DNA from: Flavobacterium aciduliphilum
GTDB taxonomy: Bacteria; Bacteroidota; Bacteroidia; Flavobacteriales; Flavobacteriaceae
Reading direction: 5' to 3'
DNA: 64,000 bases
Assembly (NCBI RefSeq): GCF_003268855.1
Contig: NZ_QLSZ01000010.1
Span: forward strand, 62,001 to 126,000
The position numbers were made by a program, and so were the translations under genes. Each line of letters begins with the position of its first letter. The stretch's first letter is position 1. Under the pieces are notes generated by a model, which was not told the DNA's origin, searched no databases, and saw only the letters and a list, made by a program, of their open reading frames with translations. This document shows, piece after piece, positions 44,587 to 54,613 of the stretch.

Positions 44587-46023
44587 ATGAATACACAAGA
44601 AACTAAAACCAATTGGGGTCAATTTATTCCGCTAGTCTCTGTTTTTTTCTTTTGGGGATTTGTTGCGGCAAGTAACGATATCTTAATTCCAGTGTTTAAA
44701 AAAGCTTTTAATTTATCTCAAGGTGAAAGTCAGCTGGTATCCTTAGCATTTTATATAGCTTATACTGTTGGTTCTATTATATACATGCTCATTTCTTTAG
44801 TAATAGGAAAAGATTTGGTAAACAAAATAGGTTACAAAAATAGTTTAGCACTTGGTTTGGTGGTTTCAGCTTTAGGAACCTTATTATTCTATCCTGCTGC
44901 TAATCTACATTCGTTTCCTTTGATGTTGTCTGGTTTATTTACTGTAGCCCTTGGTTTTTCGCTACAGCAAACCGTTGCTAATCCACTTGCTATAGCGTTA
45001 GGTCCCATCAGTACTGGTTCGCAACGCCTCACTCTAGCAGGAGGAATCAATAATTTAGGCACCACAATTGGACCTTTACTCGTAAGTTTTGCCATTTTTG
45101 GAGCTGCGAGTTCAACAAGAACAACAATGGATATAGAAAGTGTGAAAATTCCTTATCTAGTTTTAGGAGTTGCCTTTTTAATAGTAGCACTTTTATTAAA
45201 AATGTCAAGTTTACCAGAACATCCACAAAATATAGAAGAAACGAATGAAAATTCTAATGGAATAAGAACATCAGCTCTTCAATTTCCTCAATTAGTCTTA
45301 GGAATGGTTGCTATTTTTTTGTACGTAGGCGTTGAAGTATCTACTGCGAGTAACTTACCTGCTTATATGGAAAAAGGATTAGGATTTTTAACAAAAGATA
45401 TTGCTCCATTTATTTCACTTTATTGGGCAAGTTTAATGATTGGACGTTGGACAGGAGCTGTAGAAGCTTTTACTGAAAATGTTTCTACTCAAAAAATATT
45501 GCGTTTTGTAGCGCCATACCTAACATTTATACTTTTCTTGGGGGTTAACAAATTTATGGATCATGATTTGGCTCCTTTTTATGTATACGGATTTATCATC
45601 CTGATTTTAATTCTTGCGGACATGGCTTGTAAAGGAAATCCGGCGCGAATGTTATTATTGTTTTCTTTATTTGGAATCGTGGCATTATGTGTGGGAATGG
45701 TAACAACAGGAATGGTTAGTGTTTATGCTTTTACGTCGGTTGGATTATTTTGCAGTACATTATGGCCTTGTATTTTTACCCTTGCAGTTAGTGGTTTAGG
45801 AAAACATACCAGTCAAGGAAGTAGCTTTTTAATTATGATGATTATGGGAGGCGGTATCATAAGTTGGTTTCAAGGGACAATTGCTGATAGACTAGGAATT
45901 CATCAAAGTTATATTGTAGGCGTCTTTTGTTTTGTGTATTTGGCTTTTTATGCTTGGAATGTAAGTCGAATTTTAAAAAAACAAGGAATTGATTTTGATA
46001 AAAAAATAGCTGGAGGTCACTAA
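44587..46023 (+). CDS. Sugar MFS transporter (fucose/glucose/galactose permease family)
   Basis: A 478-residue inner-membrane symporter with about 12 transmembrane helices, of the FucP-like FGHS family: 'FFFWGFVAASNDILIPVFKKAF', 'GFSLQQTVANPLAIALGP' and 'LTLAGGINNLGTTIGPLL' are typical. It lies 11 bases after the GH97 gene, so the likely substrate is the glucose or related hexose released by that enzyme. Confidence 0.88.
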   Translation: MNTQETKTNWGQFIPLVSVFFFWGFVAASNDILIPVFKKAFNLSQGESQLVSLAFYIAYTVGSIIYMLISLVIGKDLVNKIGYKNSLALGLVVSALGTLLFYPAANLHSFPLMLSGLFTVALGFSLQQTVANPLAIALGPISTGSQRLTLAGGINNLGTTIGPLLVSFAIFGAASSTRTTMDIESVKIPYLVLGVAFLIVALLLKMSSLPEHPQNIEETNENSNGIRTSALQFPQLVLGMVAIFLYVGVEVSTASNLPAYMEKGLGFLTKDIAPFISLYWASLMIGRWTGAVEAFTENVSTQKILRFVAPYLTFILFLGVNKFMDHDLAPFYVYGFIILILILADMACKGNPARMLLLFSLFGIVALCVGMVTTGMVSVYAFTSVGLFCSTLWPCIFTLAVSGLGKHTSQGSSFLIMMIMGGGIISWFQGTIADRLGIHQSYIVGVFCFVYLAFYAWNVSRILKKQGIDFDKKIAGGH

Positions 46024-46062
46024 TTTTCAGAAATTCCGTAACCCTACAAAAAACACTAATTT

Positions 46063-46455
46063 ATGAGATTTCATACTAGAAAATGGGTAAAACCCGAAGA
46101 TTTAAATCCAAATAGTACCCTTTTTGGAGGTCGTTTATTAGCTTGGATTGATGAAGAAATAGCACTTTACGCTATTATTCAGCTCGAAAGCCCAAGAATT
46201 GTGACCAAACATATGTCTGAAATTAATTTTAGAAGTTCAGCCAAACAAGGAGATATTGTAGAAATAGGAATTGATGTATTAAAATTTGGAACCACCTCAT
46301 TAACTTTGATGTGTGAAGTTCGAAACATGATGACTCGTGAAACCATTATCACGATTGATACCATTACCATGGTGAGTGTTGGACTCGACGGAAAACCACA
46401 ACCACATGGAAAAACAAAAGTTGAGTTTATTGATGATCGGTTAAAACGACCATAG
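46063..46455 (+). CDS. Acyl-CoA thioesterase (hotdog fold, YciA-like)
   Basis: A cytoplasmic thioesterase of 130 residues. The hotdog fold and active-site pattern are visible: 'STLFGGRLLAWIDEEIALYA' with the conserved Asp in the central helix, 'FRSSAKQGDIVEIGIDV' and 'TIDTITMVSVG'. It hydrolyses acyl-CoA esters of unknown chain length. It may be expressed with the transporter, 39 bases upstream, or alone. It is convergent with the MscS gene. Confidence 0.85.
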   Translation: MRFHTRKWVKPEDLNPNSTLFGGRLLAWIDEEIALYAIIQLESPRIVTKHMSEINFRSSAKQGDIVEIGIDVLKFGTTSLTLMCEVRNMMTRETIITIDTITMVSVGLDGKPQPHGKTKVEFIDDRLKRP

Positions 46456-46470
46456 AAAATTAATTTTCTA
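46453..46470. terminator. Perfect 18-bp palindrome spanning both stop codons
   Basis: TAGAAAATT followed by AATTTTCTA includes the TAG of the thioesterase gene and the TAA of the convergent MscS gene. It probably acts as a compact bidirectional terminator, though loop space is small. Confidence 0.4.
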
Positions 46471-47716
46471 GATTTTTATTGCTAGGCATTTCATAAAGTT
46501 CTAAATCAAAATACGAAATAGAGGCAATGACATGGTCAAAAATATCAGCCATAATGTATTCGTATGGAATGAAGCGCTGATCTTTTGAGAAGCAATAAAT
46601 TTCTAATGGAATTCCTTGGGCTGTAGGTTGTAATTGTCGACATAATAAAGTCATATTTTTATTTAAACCCGCATGATGCTCCAAATAGCTTGTGATATAC
46701 TTTCTAAACAAACCAAAATTAGTCATATTTCTTCCGTTAATTAATTCGGATTTATCAATATGATGCGTTTGATTGTATTTGGTGATTTCATGTTGTTTCG
46801 TTTCAATGTACTCCGCAATCAGTTGGATTTTTTTTAAATTTTCAAGCTCTGAATCGGTTAAAAAACGAACGCTATTCGATTTTACTAAAATATGTCTTTT
46901 GATGCGTCGTCCGTCAGAGTCGAGCATGCCACGCCAATTTCTGAATGAATCGGAAATCAAACTGTAGGTTGGAATAGTGGTAGTGGTGTTGTCAAAATTG
47001 CGCACTTTTACAGTGGCTAAATTGATTTCGATAACATCACCATCGGCACCGTATTTGTCAAAGGTAATCCAATCACCAATTCGAACCATGTCATTGAGTG
47101 AGACTTGTACACTCGCAACAAATCCGAGAATGGTATCTCTAAAAATTAATATGACGATAGCCGAAATCGCTCCTAATGTCCCTAACAACGTGGATTTATC
47201 AATATCAAAAATTTTTGAAATAATGATTCCAACGCCATAAATCCATAGGACAATCATAATCACTTGAATATAGCTATCAATAGGTTTGTCACTAAATTTT
47301 GGGACGTCTTTTAAGTAGTCTTTAATGGCATTCAATACACTTCGTATTATCCAAAGTGATAATAAAATAATATATACGCCAACAACTTTTCCAAACATAG
47401 CTTCCCAATACACATAATGTTCTAAGATAACCGGCACCGATTTATAGATAAATAAAAACGGAATTAAATAGGCGATATACCGTGCTGTATTGTTGGAAAC
47501 TAATAAATCGTCAAAGTTTGTTTTTGTTTTTTTGGCTATAAGTGTAAAAAGCGAAACCAATATTGTTCTGAAAAAAACAAAAATGATGAAAGCACAAATG
47601 CACAAGACAATAAGGTTTACTAAAAGGCTGAGATAGGAAGATAATGTATCCCCAAAATGAATTTTTTGTAAAATAAGGTAGCACCAACCAAAAAGTTTTT
47701 CTAAAAAATTATGCAT
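46460..47716 (-). CDS. Mechanosensitive ion channel of the MscS family (YbdG/MscM-like)
   Basis: An inner-membrane protein of 418 residues with about five transmembrane helices. The MscS core has 'VSLNDMVRIGDWITFDKYGADGDVIEINL' split around the pore-lining helix ('LGTLGAISAIVILIF', 'TILGFVASV') and the beta-domain region 'VKVRNFDNTTTTIPTYSLISDSFRNW'. The C-terminal cytoplasmic part is longer than in MscS itself and matches the YbdG-type subfamily. It protects against hypo-osmotic shock. It stands alone. Confidence 0.9.
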   Translation of the reverse strand: MHNFLEKLFGWCYLILQKIHFGDTLSSYLSLLVNLIVLCICAFIIFVFFRTILVSLFTLIAKKTKTNFDDLLVSNNTARYIAYLIPFLFIYKSVPVILEHYVYWEAMFGKVVGVYIILLSLWIIRSVLNAIKDYLKDVPKFSDKPIDSYIQVIMIVLWIYGVGIIISKIFDIDKSTLLGTLGAISAIVILIFRDTILGFVASVQVSLNDMVRIGDWITFDKYGADGDVIEINLATVKVRNFDNTTTTIPTYSLISDSFRNWRGMLDSDGRRIKRHILVKSNSVRFLTDSELENLKKIQLIAEYIETKQHEITKYNQTHHIDKSELINGRNMTNFGLFRKYITSYLEHHAGLNKNMTLLCRQLQPTAQGIPLEIYCFSKDQRFIPYEYIMADIFDHVIASISYFDLELYEMPSNKNLEN

Positions 47717-47847
47717 GTTGTATCATTTTAAACACAAAGTTAATGAATCATGCGAATACGATTTTTGTTCTTTAGATTATTTTAGCATTTTGGAAATAAA
47801 TACAAATTAAAAGTGGTATAAAATTCAGAACGAATACTTCTTTAGTG

Positions 47848-47855
47848 TATTTTTG
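47848..47855 (+). promoter_or_regulatory. -7 element of the helicase gene
   Basis: TATTTTTG matches TAnnTTTG 21 bases before the ATG at 47877. It overlaps the alternative ATG at 47853, supporting the later start. Confidence 0.45.
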
Positions 47856-47876
47856 CAAAATTGCTATTTTAACATC

Positions 47877-49415
47877 ATGTCTAAAAAAGATTTACTTGCC
47901 GAAATTGAAGAAAAAAAAGAACTGTATGGCTATCAAAAAGGCGATATCGATAAAATCTTTGATCGGATTCATCAAGCAAAGTACAATTATCATTTATTAT
48001 ATCAGTTGCCGACAGGTGGTGGGAAAACAGTTATTTTTTCAGAAATCACAAGACGTTATTTAGAACAAAATCCATCCAAAAAAGTTATTGTTTTAACACA
48101 TCGTATCGAATTGTGTAAGCAAACATCTAAAATGTTAAAGGCATTTCAAGTAAAGAATAAAATCATTAATAGCTCCATAAAAGAACTTCCTGACTATCAT
48201 GATTATTCCTGTTTTGTAGCCATGATTGAAACCTTAAAAAACCGCTTGTATGATGAAAAAATTTTGTTGCAAGATATTGGTTTAGTGATTGTTGACGAAG
48301 CACACTTCAACTCTTTTAGAAAGTTATTTAAATCTTTTGAACACGCCTTTATATTGGGAGTTACAGCCACACCATTAAGTTCCAATATTAAACTCCCAAT
48401 GTATGAAAACTACAATGAATTAATTGTTGGAGATACCATTCAGAATTTAATTGATAAAGGCTTTTTAGCTAAGGCGATTACATATTCCTATGATGTAGGA
48501 TTAACCTCCTTAAAAGTAGGGATTAATGGTGATTATACTGTGAAATCATCTGATTTTCTATACAGCTCGATGTATATGCAAGAAAAACTTTTACATGCCT
48601 ATACTGAAAAATCATTAGGAAAAAAGACTTTGATTTTTAATAATGGCATTCATACATCAATACATGCTTATGAAAGCTTCAGACAAGCTGGATTCAATAT
48701 TAGGCATCTAGACAATACAACTCCGAATGAAGAACGGAAGGAAATTTTACATTGGTTTAAAAAAACACCCGATGCTATATTAACATCTGTAGGAATACTA
48801 ACGACAGGCTTTGACGAACCAACAGTCGAAACTATAATTCTAAATCGCGCAACAAAATCATTAACACTTTATTTTCAAATGATTGGAAGAGGTTCGAGAA
48901 GATTGGAAAACAAGCATGAATTTACCGTTATCGATTTAGGAAACAACGCCTTGCGTTTTGGATTATGGAATGATCCTATAGATTGGCAATATATTTTTAA
49001 ATCGCCTGAATATTATTTAGAACATTTAAGAGATGATGCAGAGATTGAAAGCCATTTTAAGTACGTCATGCCCGAAGAATTGCAAAAAAAATTCAGTAAA
49101 AGCGCTTCGATTTTTATGGATATTCCTAAAGAATTCAAACAAACCCTTAAAAATAATATCAAAGCTAAAACCATAATTGATAAATCAGTTGCACAACATG
49201 CTCAAATGTGCATAGAAAATACGGATGATTTAAAGGACGCCAAAAGTTTAGCTAAAGAATTACAAGATGAAATTGAAGAACGAATTAAGCAATATTGTAA
49301 TTGTCTTGGAAATGTAACAAAAAATTATCGTTCGTGGCTGATAGAGGATTATGCACAACGACTTAGTTTGAGTATTGGAAAACTATATAGAATAAAAATA
49401 TTGCAAGAAATATAA
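47877..49415 (+). CDS. DEAD/DEAH-box helicase (superfamily 2, XPB/type III restriction-like)
   Basis: A protein of 512 residues from the ATG at 47877. The motor is complete: 'YQLPTGGGKTVIFSEI' (motif I), 'LTHRIELCKQ' (Ia), 'GLVIVDEAHF' (II), 'LGVTATPL' (III), 'SVGILTTGFDEPTVETIIL' (V) and 'YFQMIGRGSR' (VI). The C-terminal part (from about 385) is helical and of unknown role. It resembles the general DEAD/DEAH helicases of Bacteroidota. No defence genes surround it, so a DNA-repair or RNA role cannot be separated. Confidence 0.87.
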   Translation: MSKKDLLAEIEEKKELYGYQKGDIDKIFDRIHQAKYNYHLLYQLPTGGGKTVIFSEITRRYLEQNPSKKVIVLTHRIELCKQTSKMLKAFQVKNKIINSSIKELPDYHDYSCFVAMIETLKNRLYDEKILLQDIGLVIVDEAHFNSFRKLFKSFEHAFILGVTATPLSSNIKLPMYENYNELIVGDTIQNLIDKGFLAKAITYSYDVGLTSLKVGINGDYTVKSSDFLYSSMYMQEKLLHAYTEKSLGKKTLIFNNGIHTSIHAYESFRQAGFNIRHLDNTTPNEERKEILHWFKKTPDAILTSVGILTTGFDEPTVETIILNRATKSLTLYFQMIGRGSRRLENKHEFTVIDLGNNALRFGLWNDPIDWQYIFKSPEYYLEHLRDDAEIESHFKYVMPEELQKKFSKSASIFMDIPKEFKQTLKNNIKAKTIIDKSVAQHAQMCIENTDDLKDAKSLAKELQDEIEERIKQYCNCLGNVTKNYRSWLIEDYAQRLSLSIGKLYRIKILQEI

Positions 49416-49550
49416 TGTTTTAGCATAGTTATTCATTGAATTATAATTTATATTATGTAAAATAGATTTCATATTAAATATGTTTATTATCCTCATAAAA
49501 ACTATTTTTATTGGCAAATTTATAAAAATAGCTCTTCTCTTTATTCTTCA

Positions 49551-49558
49551 TATCTTTG
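49551..49558 (+). promoter_or_regulatory. -7 element of the DUF421 gene
   Basis: TATCTTTG matches TAnnTTTG 29 bases before the ATG. The nearest TTG is too far upstream, so the match is partial. Confidence 0.4.
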
Positions 49559-49587
49559 TTTTAAAAACTTATTAAATAAAAGCTAAA

Positions 49588-50106
49588 ATGATTAATCAAT
49601 ATTTAGAAATTGTAGTACGAAGTATTTCGGTTTATTTTTTCATGATCCTTGCTCTACGGTTATTCGGTAAAAAGCAATTATCGCAATTAAATACTGCAGA
49701 TGTTATTTTAATCTTACTTATCAGTAACTCGGTTCAAAATGCAATGGTTGGTGAAAACACATCACTTACTGGTGGAATTGTAGCTGCATTAGCCTTGTTT
49801 GTAATTAATTTTAGTTTTAAAAAAATTATGCAACATTCAAAATTAATTAAAAACTTTATTCAAGATAAACCCGAAATACTCATTCATAATGGTCATCTAT
49901 TTTTTAGAACATTAACTCGAATTGGCATAACAGATGATGAATTAAAAGAAGCCATGAGAGAGCATGGTGTTGAATTTTATAAAGATGTTAAGTTAGCGAT
50001 GTTTGAAATAGATGGAAGCATTAGTATTATTTCAGGTAATACCAATTTGAAACAAACGCATCACAAACGTAAAATACACAAAACTTTAAGAAATGTAAAC
50101 ACTTAA
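49588..50106 (+). CDS. DUF421 (YetF-like) membrane protein
   Basis: The protein has 172 residues with three transmembrane helices (about 8-30, 38-52 and 58-75) followed by a cytoplasmic domain. Family markers are 'ALRLFGKKQLSQLNTADVILILLIS', 'DKPEILIHNG' and 'FYKDVKLAMFEIDGSISII'. The function is unknown; Bacillus homologues are membrane proteins linked to spores and envelope stress. It stands alone with its own -7 element and terminator. Confidence 0.85.
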   Translation: MINQYLEIVVRSISVYFFMILALRLFGKKQLSQLNTADVILILLISNSVQNAMVGENTSLTGGIVAALALFVINFSFKKIMQHSKLIKNFIQDKPEILIHNGHLFFRTLTRIGITDDELKEAMREHGVEFYKDVKLAMFEIDGSISIISGNTNLKQTHHKRKIHKTLRNVNT

Positions 50107-50135
50107 TTTTGATTTATTTTTGAGTTAAACTTAAT

Positions 50136-50172
50136 AAAAAAACCGCTTTATCACAATAAAGCAGTTTTTTCT
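50136..50172. terminator. Bidirectional terminator between DUF421 gene and acs
   Basis: The stem AAAACCGCTTTAT with ATAAAGCAGTTTT has one mismatch, a short loop, and A- and T-runs on both sides, between convergent genes. Confidence 0.8.
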
Positions 50173-50194
50173 TTAAACTAAATAAACTTAAAAA

Positions 50195-52102
50195 CTATAT
50201 TTTACCATTCTTAATTTCATCCACAATTTCAGGATTTAATAACGTAGACGTATCTCCAAAATTAGAGAAATCTCCTTCCGCAATTTTTCTTAAAATTCTA
50301 CGCATAATTTTCCCTGAACGTGTTTTTGGAAGTCCAGAAACAAATTGAATTTTGTCTAATTTGGCGATAGGTCCTATTTGATCTGAAATCAATTGATTGA
50401 TCTCTTTAGCTAAGTTATTTCGATCTCGACCCTCTCCTATTTCTTTCAAAATAATAAAGCCATACAATGCATTTCCTTTAATATCGTGTGAAAAACCTAC
50501 AATCGCACTTTCCGCAACTGCTGGGTGTTCGTTAATCGCATCTTCAATCGGCGCAGTGCCCAAATTATGTCCTGAAACAATAATAACATCATCTACACGA
50601 CCCGTAATTCTGTAATAACCTACCTCGTCTCTCAACGCTCCATCTCCTGTAAAATACTTTCCTGGAAACGCTGAAAAATAGGTCTCTTTGTAGCGTTGGT
50701 GATCGCCCCAAATGGTCCGAGCCATTGAAGGCCAAGGGAATTTTATACACAAACTTCCTGTGACTTGATTTCCTTCAATTTCATTGCGTAATTCATCCAT
50801 CAACACCGGTTGGATTCCTGGTAAAGGTAATGAAGCATACGTGGGCTTTGTTGGAGTTACAAATGGAACTGGAGAAATCATAATTCCACCTGTTTCTGTT
50901 TGCCACCATGTGTCTACAAGAGGACAACGCTTTCCTCCAACATGATCGTTATACCAATGCCAAGCCTCTTCATTAATAGGTTCCCCAACGGAACCAATCA
51001 CTTTTAGTGAGCTTAATGGAAATTTTTGCACATAATCTAAACTTTCTTTTGCCAACGCTCTAATTGCTGTTGGAGCAGTATAAAACTGATTCACTTTATG
51101 TTTTTCTATGACCTCCCAAAAGCGACTAAAATCTGGATATGATGGCACTCCTTCAAAGATAACTGTAGTAGCCCCATTCAATAATGGGCCGTACAAGATA
51201 TACGAATGTCCCGTAATCCACCCAATGTCTGCGGTACACCAATACACATCTTCTTCCTCATAGTTGAAAATATTTTTAAACGTATAAGCTGTATAGACCA
51301 TATATCCCGCAGTAGTATGAACCATGCCTTTAGGCTTTCCTGTTGAACCTGAAGTATACAAAATGAAAAGCGGGTCTTCTGCATCCATAATCTCTGCAAC
51401 ATTATTTGGAATTGCCTGATCCATTAATGGCTGCAACCATTGGTCTCTTCCCTCAACCATATTGACTTCAGTATGAGTTCTTTTAACTACTAAAACTTTT
51501 TCAACACAAGAACATTTTTCTAAAGCTTCATCAACAATCCCTTTCAAATCTATAGCCTTATTTCCTCTGTAACTTCCATCCGAAGTAATGACCATTTTAC
51601 AATCACAATCATTGATTCGTGCGGCCACGGCAGAAGCAGAAAAACCTGCAAAAACAACCGAATGGATAGCGCCAATACGAGCACAAGCCAAAACGGCAAC
51701 CGCCAACTCAGGAATCATAGGCAAATATATGCATACCCGGTCGCCTTTTTTAACACCTTGCTCTCGCAACACATTGGCCATTCTTGAAACTCTTGCATAC
51801 AACTCATTGTAAGAAATATGTTGCGCTTCTTCTTTGGGATCATTAGGTTCAAAAATAATAGCCGTCTTCTCCCCGCGTTTTGCTAAGTGTCTGTCGATAC
51901 AATTTTTAGTGATGTTCACTTTGGCATCAACAAACCATTTGAATTGAGCTTCTTGCATATCAAACTCAAGGACTTTATCCCATTTTTGATACCATGTGAA
52001 GTTTTCATCTGCGATACGATCCCAAAATTTTCTGGGTTCGCGTACCGACTTTTTATACATTTTAAAATAATGTTCTAAGTTTTGAATTTTATAGTAACTC
52101 AT
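50195..52102 (-). CDS. acs: Acetyl-CoA synthetase (AMP-forming)
   Basis: It activates acetate to acetyl-CoA via acetyl-AMP. The length of 635 is typical. The ANL-superfamily motifs are clear: P-loop 'LYTSGSTGKPKGMVHT', 'YWCTADIGWITGHSYILYGP', 'DTWWQTETGG', 'FTGDGALRDEVGYYRITGRVDDVIIVSGH' and the C-terminal 'PKTRSGKIMRRILR', whose Lys is the usual acetylation site. It is followed upstream on the same strand by a propionyl-CoA synthetase and a CrbS-like kinase, which suggests regulation by that kinase. Confidence 0.95.
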   Translation of the reverse strand: MSYYKIQNLEHYFKMYKKSVREPRKFWDRIADENFTWYQKWDKVLEFDMQEAQFKWFVDAKVNITKNCIDRHLAKRGEKTAIIFEPNDPKEEAQHISYNELYARVSRMANVLREQGVKKGDRVCIYLPMIPELAVAVLACARIGAIHSVVFAGFSASAVAARINDCDCKMVITSDGSYRGNKAIDLKGIVDEALEKCSCVEKVLVVKRTHTEVNMVEGRDQWLQPLMDQAIPNNVAEIMDAEDPLFILYTSGSTGKPKGMVHTTAGYMVYTAYTFKNIFNYEEEDVYWCTADIGWITGHSYILYGPLLNGATTVIFEGVPSYPDFSRFWEVIEKHKVNQFYTAPTAIRALAKESLDYVQKFPLSSLKVIGSVGEPINEEAWHWYNDHVGGKRCPLVDTWWQTETGGIMISPVPFVTPTKPTYASLPLPGIQPVLMDELRNEIEGNQVTGSLCIKFPWPSMARTIWGDHQRYKETYFSAFPGKYFTGDGALRDEVGYYRITGRVDDVIIVSGHNLGTAPIEDAINEHPAVAESAIVGFSHDIKGNALYGFIILKEIGEGRDRNNLAKEINQLISDQIGPIAKLDKIQFVSGLPKTRSGKIMRRILRKIAEGDFSNFGDTSTLLNPEIVDEIKNGKI

Positions 52103-52226
52103 GTTTTTTTGAGATTTTTTATTTTACCTAATTATAAGCTATTTAGTTTTGTAAAAATAAACAAACTATTCATGTGAAAAAGATTTTTATTGCTAAATAA
52201 CTATAGCTGTTTCCATTGTTAAAAAT

Positions 52227-54128
52227 TTATTTCTTTTTAAAGACTCCGATTTTTCCTTCATTTAGAGTCTCGGCGATTTCATCAATAATGGCCTCATCGT
52301 CTATCGTAGAAGGAATTTGAAAGATGTCTCCATCGGCAATACTTCGCAATAGTTTACGCAATATTTTTCCCGAACGGGTTTTGGGTAATCGCTCTACGAT
52401 GACGACATCTCGTAACGATGCCACTGCACCAATTTGTTCACGAACCAACTGCACTACTTCATGTTGTAATTGAAAATGTTCAATCGTTTCTCCAGTTTTA
52501 GTAACCACTAGCGCTAGAGGAATCTGTCCTTTTAATTCATCATGTATGCCAATAACCGCACATTCTGCGACCGAATGATGTGAAGAAACAATTTCTTCCA
52601 TTTCAGCTGTTGATAAACGATGTCCCGCAACATTAATGACATCATCTACTCGACCTGTAATATAAATATAGTCATCCGCATCTTTATACCCTCCATCTCC
52701 TGAAAAATAATATCCAGGAAATTTTTGTAGGTATCCTGCTTGAAAACGGGCGTTGTCTTGCCATAGGTCTTTCATGGTTCCTGGTGGAAGGGGTAATTTT
52801 ATAACTACATATCCCTCCTCATTAGGTCCCAATTCTTGACCTTCTTCTGAAAGAATTCGAATGTCATACCCTGCAACTGCTTTCCCTGCTGAACCGGGTT
52901 TAACGGGTAGATATTCAACCCCCATCATATTGGCTATCATAGGCCACCCAGATTCGGTTTGCCACCAATGATCTATGGCGGGCACCGGAATATGTTGATT
53001 ATACCATTCAAGAGTAGCTACGTCGCAACGTTCACCAGCCAGAAATTGAGTTCTCAAAGAGGATAAATCATATTGCTTAATGAATTCTCCCTGAGGATCT
53101 TCTTTTTTTATCGCACGAATAGCCGTGGGTGCAGTAAACATAATACGTACCTGATGATCATCTATGATTCTCCAAAATGTACTGGCATCGGGTGTCTTGA
53201 TGGGTTTCCCTTCAAAAATTATTGTCGTATTTCTATTTAGTAAAGGACCATAAACAATATAACTATGTCCTACCACCCACCCCACATCGGATGCCGCCCA
53301 AAATACTTCATCTTGCTGCGAACCATAAATGTATTTCATAGAAAACTTTAAAGCCGTAGCATACCCTCCCGTATCACGCACAATTCCTTTAGGTTTTCCT
53401 GTGGTTCCAGATGTATACAAAACATAAAGAGGATGTGTAGCAGGTACAGAAATACACGGTGCTTCCTCTGAACCATAAACCAAAGCATCATAATCAACAT
53501 CATATTTTTTAAACGGAATTCGCGCCCCCAACTTTCGATTAAAAACAACCACTTTTTTAGGTTTGTGTTCAGCCAAAGCAATAGCTTCATCTACTAAAGG
53601 TTTATAGGCTATCAAACGATCGATTTCAATTCCAGAAGAAGCCGTAATAACTACCCTTGGTTTACAATCGTCTATTCTAATGGCTAGCTCATGAGGTGCA
53701 AATCCTCCAAAAACGACAGAATGAGTAACCCCAATTCGGGCGCAAGCCAACATAGCGAAGGCAGCTTGTGGAATCATAGGCATATAAATGACAGCGGTAT
53801 CGCCTTTCTTAAGCCCTAATGCCAATAGTCCTCCCGCCAACTTGGCGACTTCTGTTTTCACCTCATTATAGCTGTATCGTTTTATTGTTTGAGTAACAGG
53901 AGAATCATAAATTATAGCGGTTTGGTTGCCATAGCCTTCTTCAATATGCTTATCCAAAGCAAGATAACACACATTCAATTCGCCATCGGCATACCACAAA
54001 GGATAATCATTTTCATCTTTAGAAAGGATGGTTTTTGGGGCCTTATACCACGATATTTCTTTAGCTTGTGTCTCCCAAAAACGTTCAGGAGCTAAAATAC
54101 TGTCAGAATAAAACGTTTCGTAATTCAT
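52227..54128 (-). CDS. Propionyl-CoA synthetase (PrpE-like, AMP-forming)
   Basis: An acyl-CoA synthetase of 633 residues, similar to but clearly distinct from the adjacent acs. The motifs are 'LYTSGTTGKPKGIVRDTGG', 'FWAASDVGWVVGHSYIVYGP', 'DHWWQTESGWPM', 'YFSGDGGYKDADDYIYITGRVDDVINVAGH' and 'PKTRSGKILRKLLR'. The 'TASSGIEIDRLIAYKPLVDEAI' and 'KDLWQDNARF' segments are those of PrpE-type propionate-CoA ligases. It lies 124 bases upstream of acs in the same direction, and its other neighbour is the receiver protein. Confidence 0.87.
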   Translation of the reverse strand: MNYETFYSDSILAPERFWETQAKEISWYKAPKTILSKDENDYPLWYADGELNVCYLALDKHIEEGYGNQTAIIYDSPVTQTIKRYSYNEVKTEVAKLAGGLLALGLKKGDTAVIYMPMIPQAAFAMLACARIGVTHSVVFGGFAPHELAIRIDDCKPRVVITASSGIEIDRLIAYKPLVDEAIALAEHKPKKVVVFNRKLGARIPFKKYDVDYDALVYGSEEAPCISVPATHPLYVLYTSGTTGKPKGIVRDTGGYATALKFSMKYIYGSQQDEVFWAASDVGWVVGHSYIVYGPLLNRNTTIIFEGKPIKTPDASTFWRIIDDHQVRIMFTAPTAIRAIKKEDPQGEFIKQYDLSSLRTQFLAGERCDVATLEWYNQHIPVPAIDHWWQTESGWPMIANMMGVEYLPVKPGSAGKAVAGYDIRILSEEGQELGPNEEGYVVIKLPLPPGTMKDLWQDNARFQAGYLQKFPGYYFSGDGGYKDADDYIYITGRVDDVINVAGHRLSTAEMEEIVSSHHSVAECAVIGIHDELKGQIPLALVVTKTGETIEHFQLQHEVVQLVREQIGAVASLRDVVIVERLPKTRSGKILRKLLRSIADGDIFQIPSTIDDEAIIDEIAETLNEGKIGVFKKK

Positions 54129-54247
54129 TATTTTTTGTTTAAGGTTGTGTTAAATAGTTGAGTAAAAGTAACTATAAATACCTTACAACCTAAAAATATC
54201 TTGCTAAATAGATATACACGAAATCGTTTTCGGAAGGAAGTCCTTAT

Positions 54248-54613
54248 TTATGTTGGTAAAAGTTCGAATACCTGATCGACAACTTTTTTTATAGAAAATG
54301 GCTTAGTCAAATAGGCGTCAGCTCCTAATGCTAATCCTTTTTGAATATCACTATCTTTATTTTTTGCTGATAAAAACAGCACTTTAGTATGGGTTAAATG
54401 GGGATCTTTTTTAATATGTTCTAAGGTAGCATATCCGTCTACCAAAGGCATCATCACATCCAATATAATGACATCTGGGAAAGTTGTTTTTACAATATCG
54501 AGAGCTTCTTGACCGTCTCGAGCAATAAATACTTCAAAGCCATTCTTTTTAAAGGTATATTCTAGAGACATGACAATGTTAGGTTCGTCGTCTACAATTA
54601 AAATCTTTTTCAT
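54248..54613 (-). CDS. Receiver-only response regulator
   Basis: A CheY-like protein of 121 residues with no output domain. The phosphoacceptor is D52 in 'VIILDVMMP', with acidic D8 and D9 ('LIVDDEP'), switch residue S82 ('LFLSAK') and K104 ('LTKPF'). Its start overlaps the stop of the histidine kinase by four bases, so the pair is translationally coupled. CrbR, the partner of CrbS in Vibrio, carries a DNA-binding domain; here none is present, so output must pass through another protein or a phosphorelay. Confidence 0.93.
   Translation of the reverse strand: MKKILIVDDEPNIVMSLEYTFKKNGFEVFIARDGQEALDIVKTTFPDVIILDVMMPLVDGYATLEHIKKDPHLTHTKVLFLSAKNKDSDIQKGLALGADAYLTKPFSIKKVVDQVFELLPT

Noticed and set aside
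47845-48063. 72-codon ORF overlapping the helicase start
   Set aside because: It is a frame-shifted shadow of the helicase gene, whose motifs are complete in the other frame.
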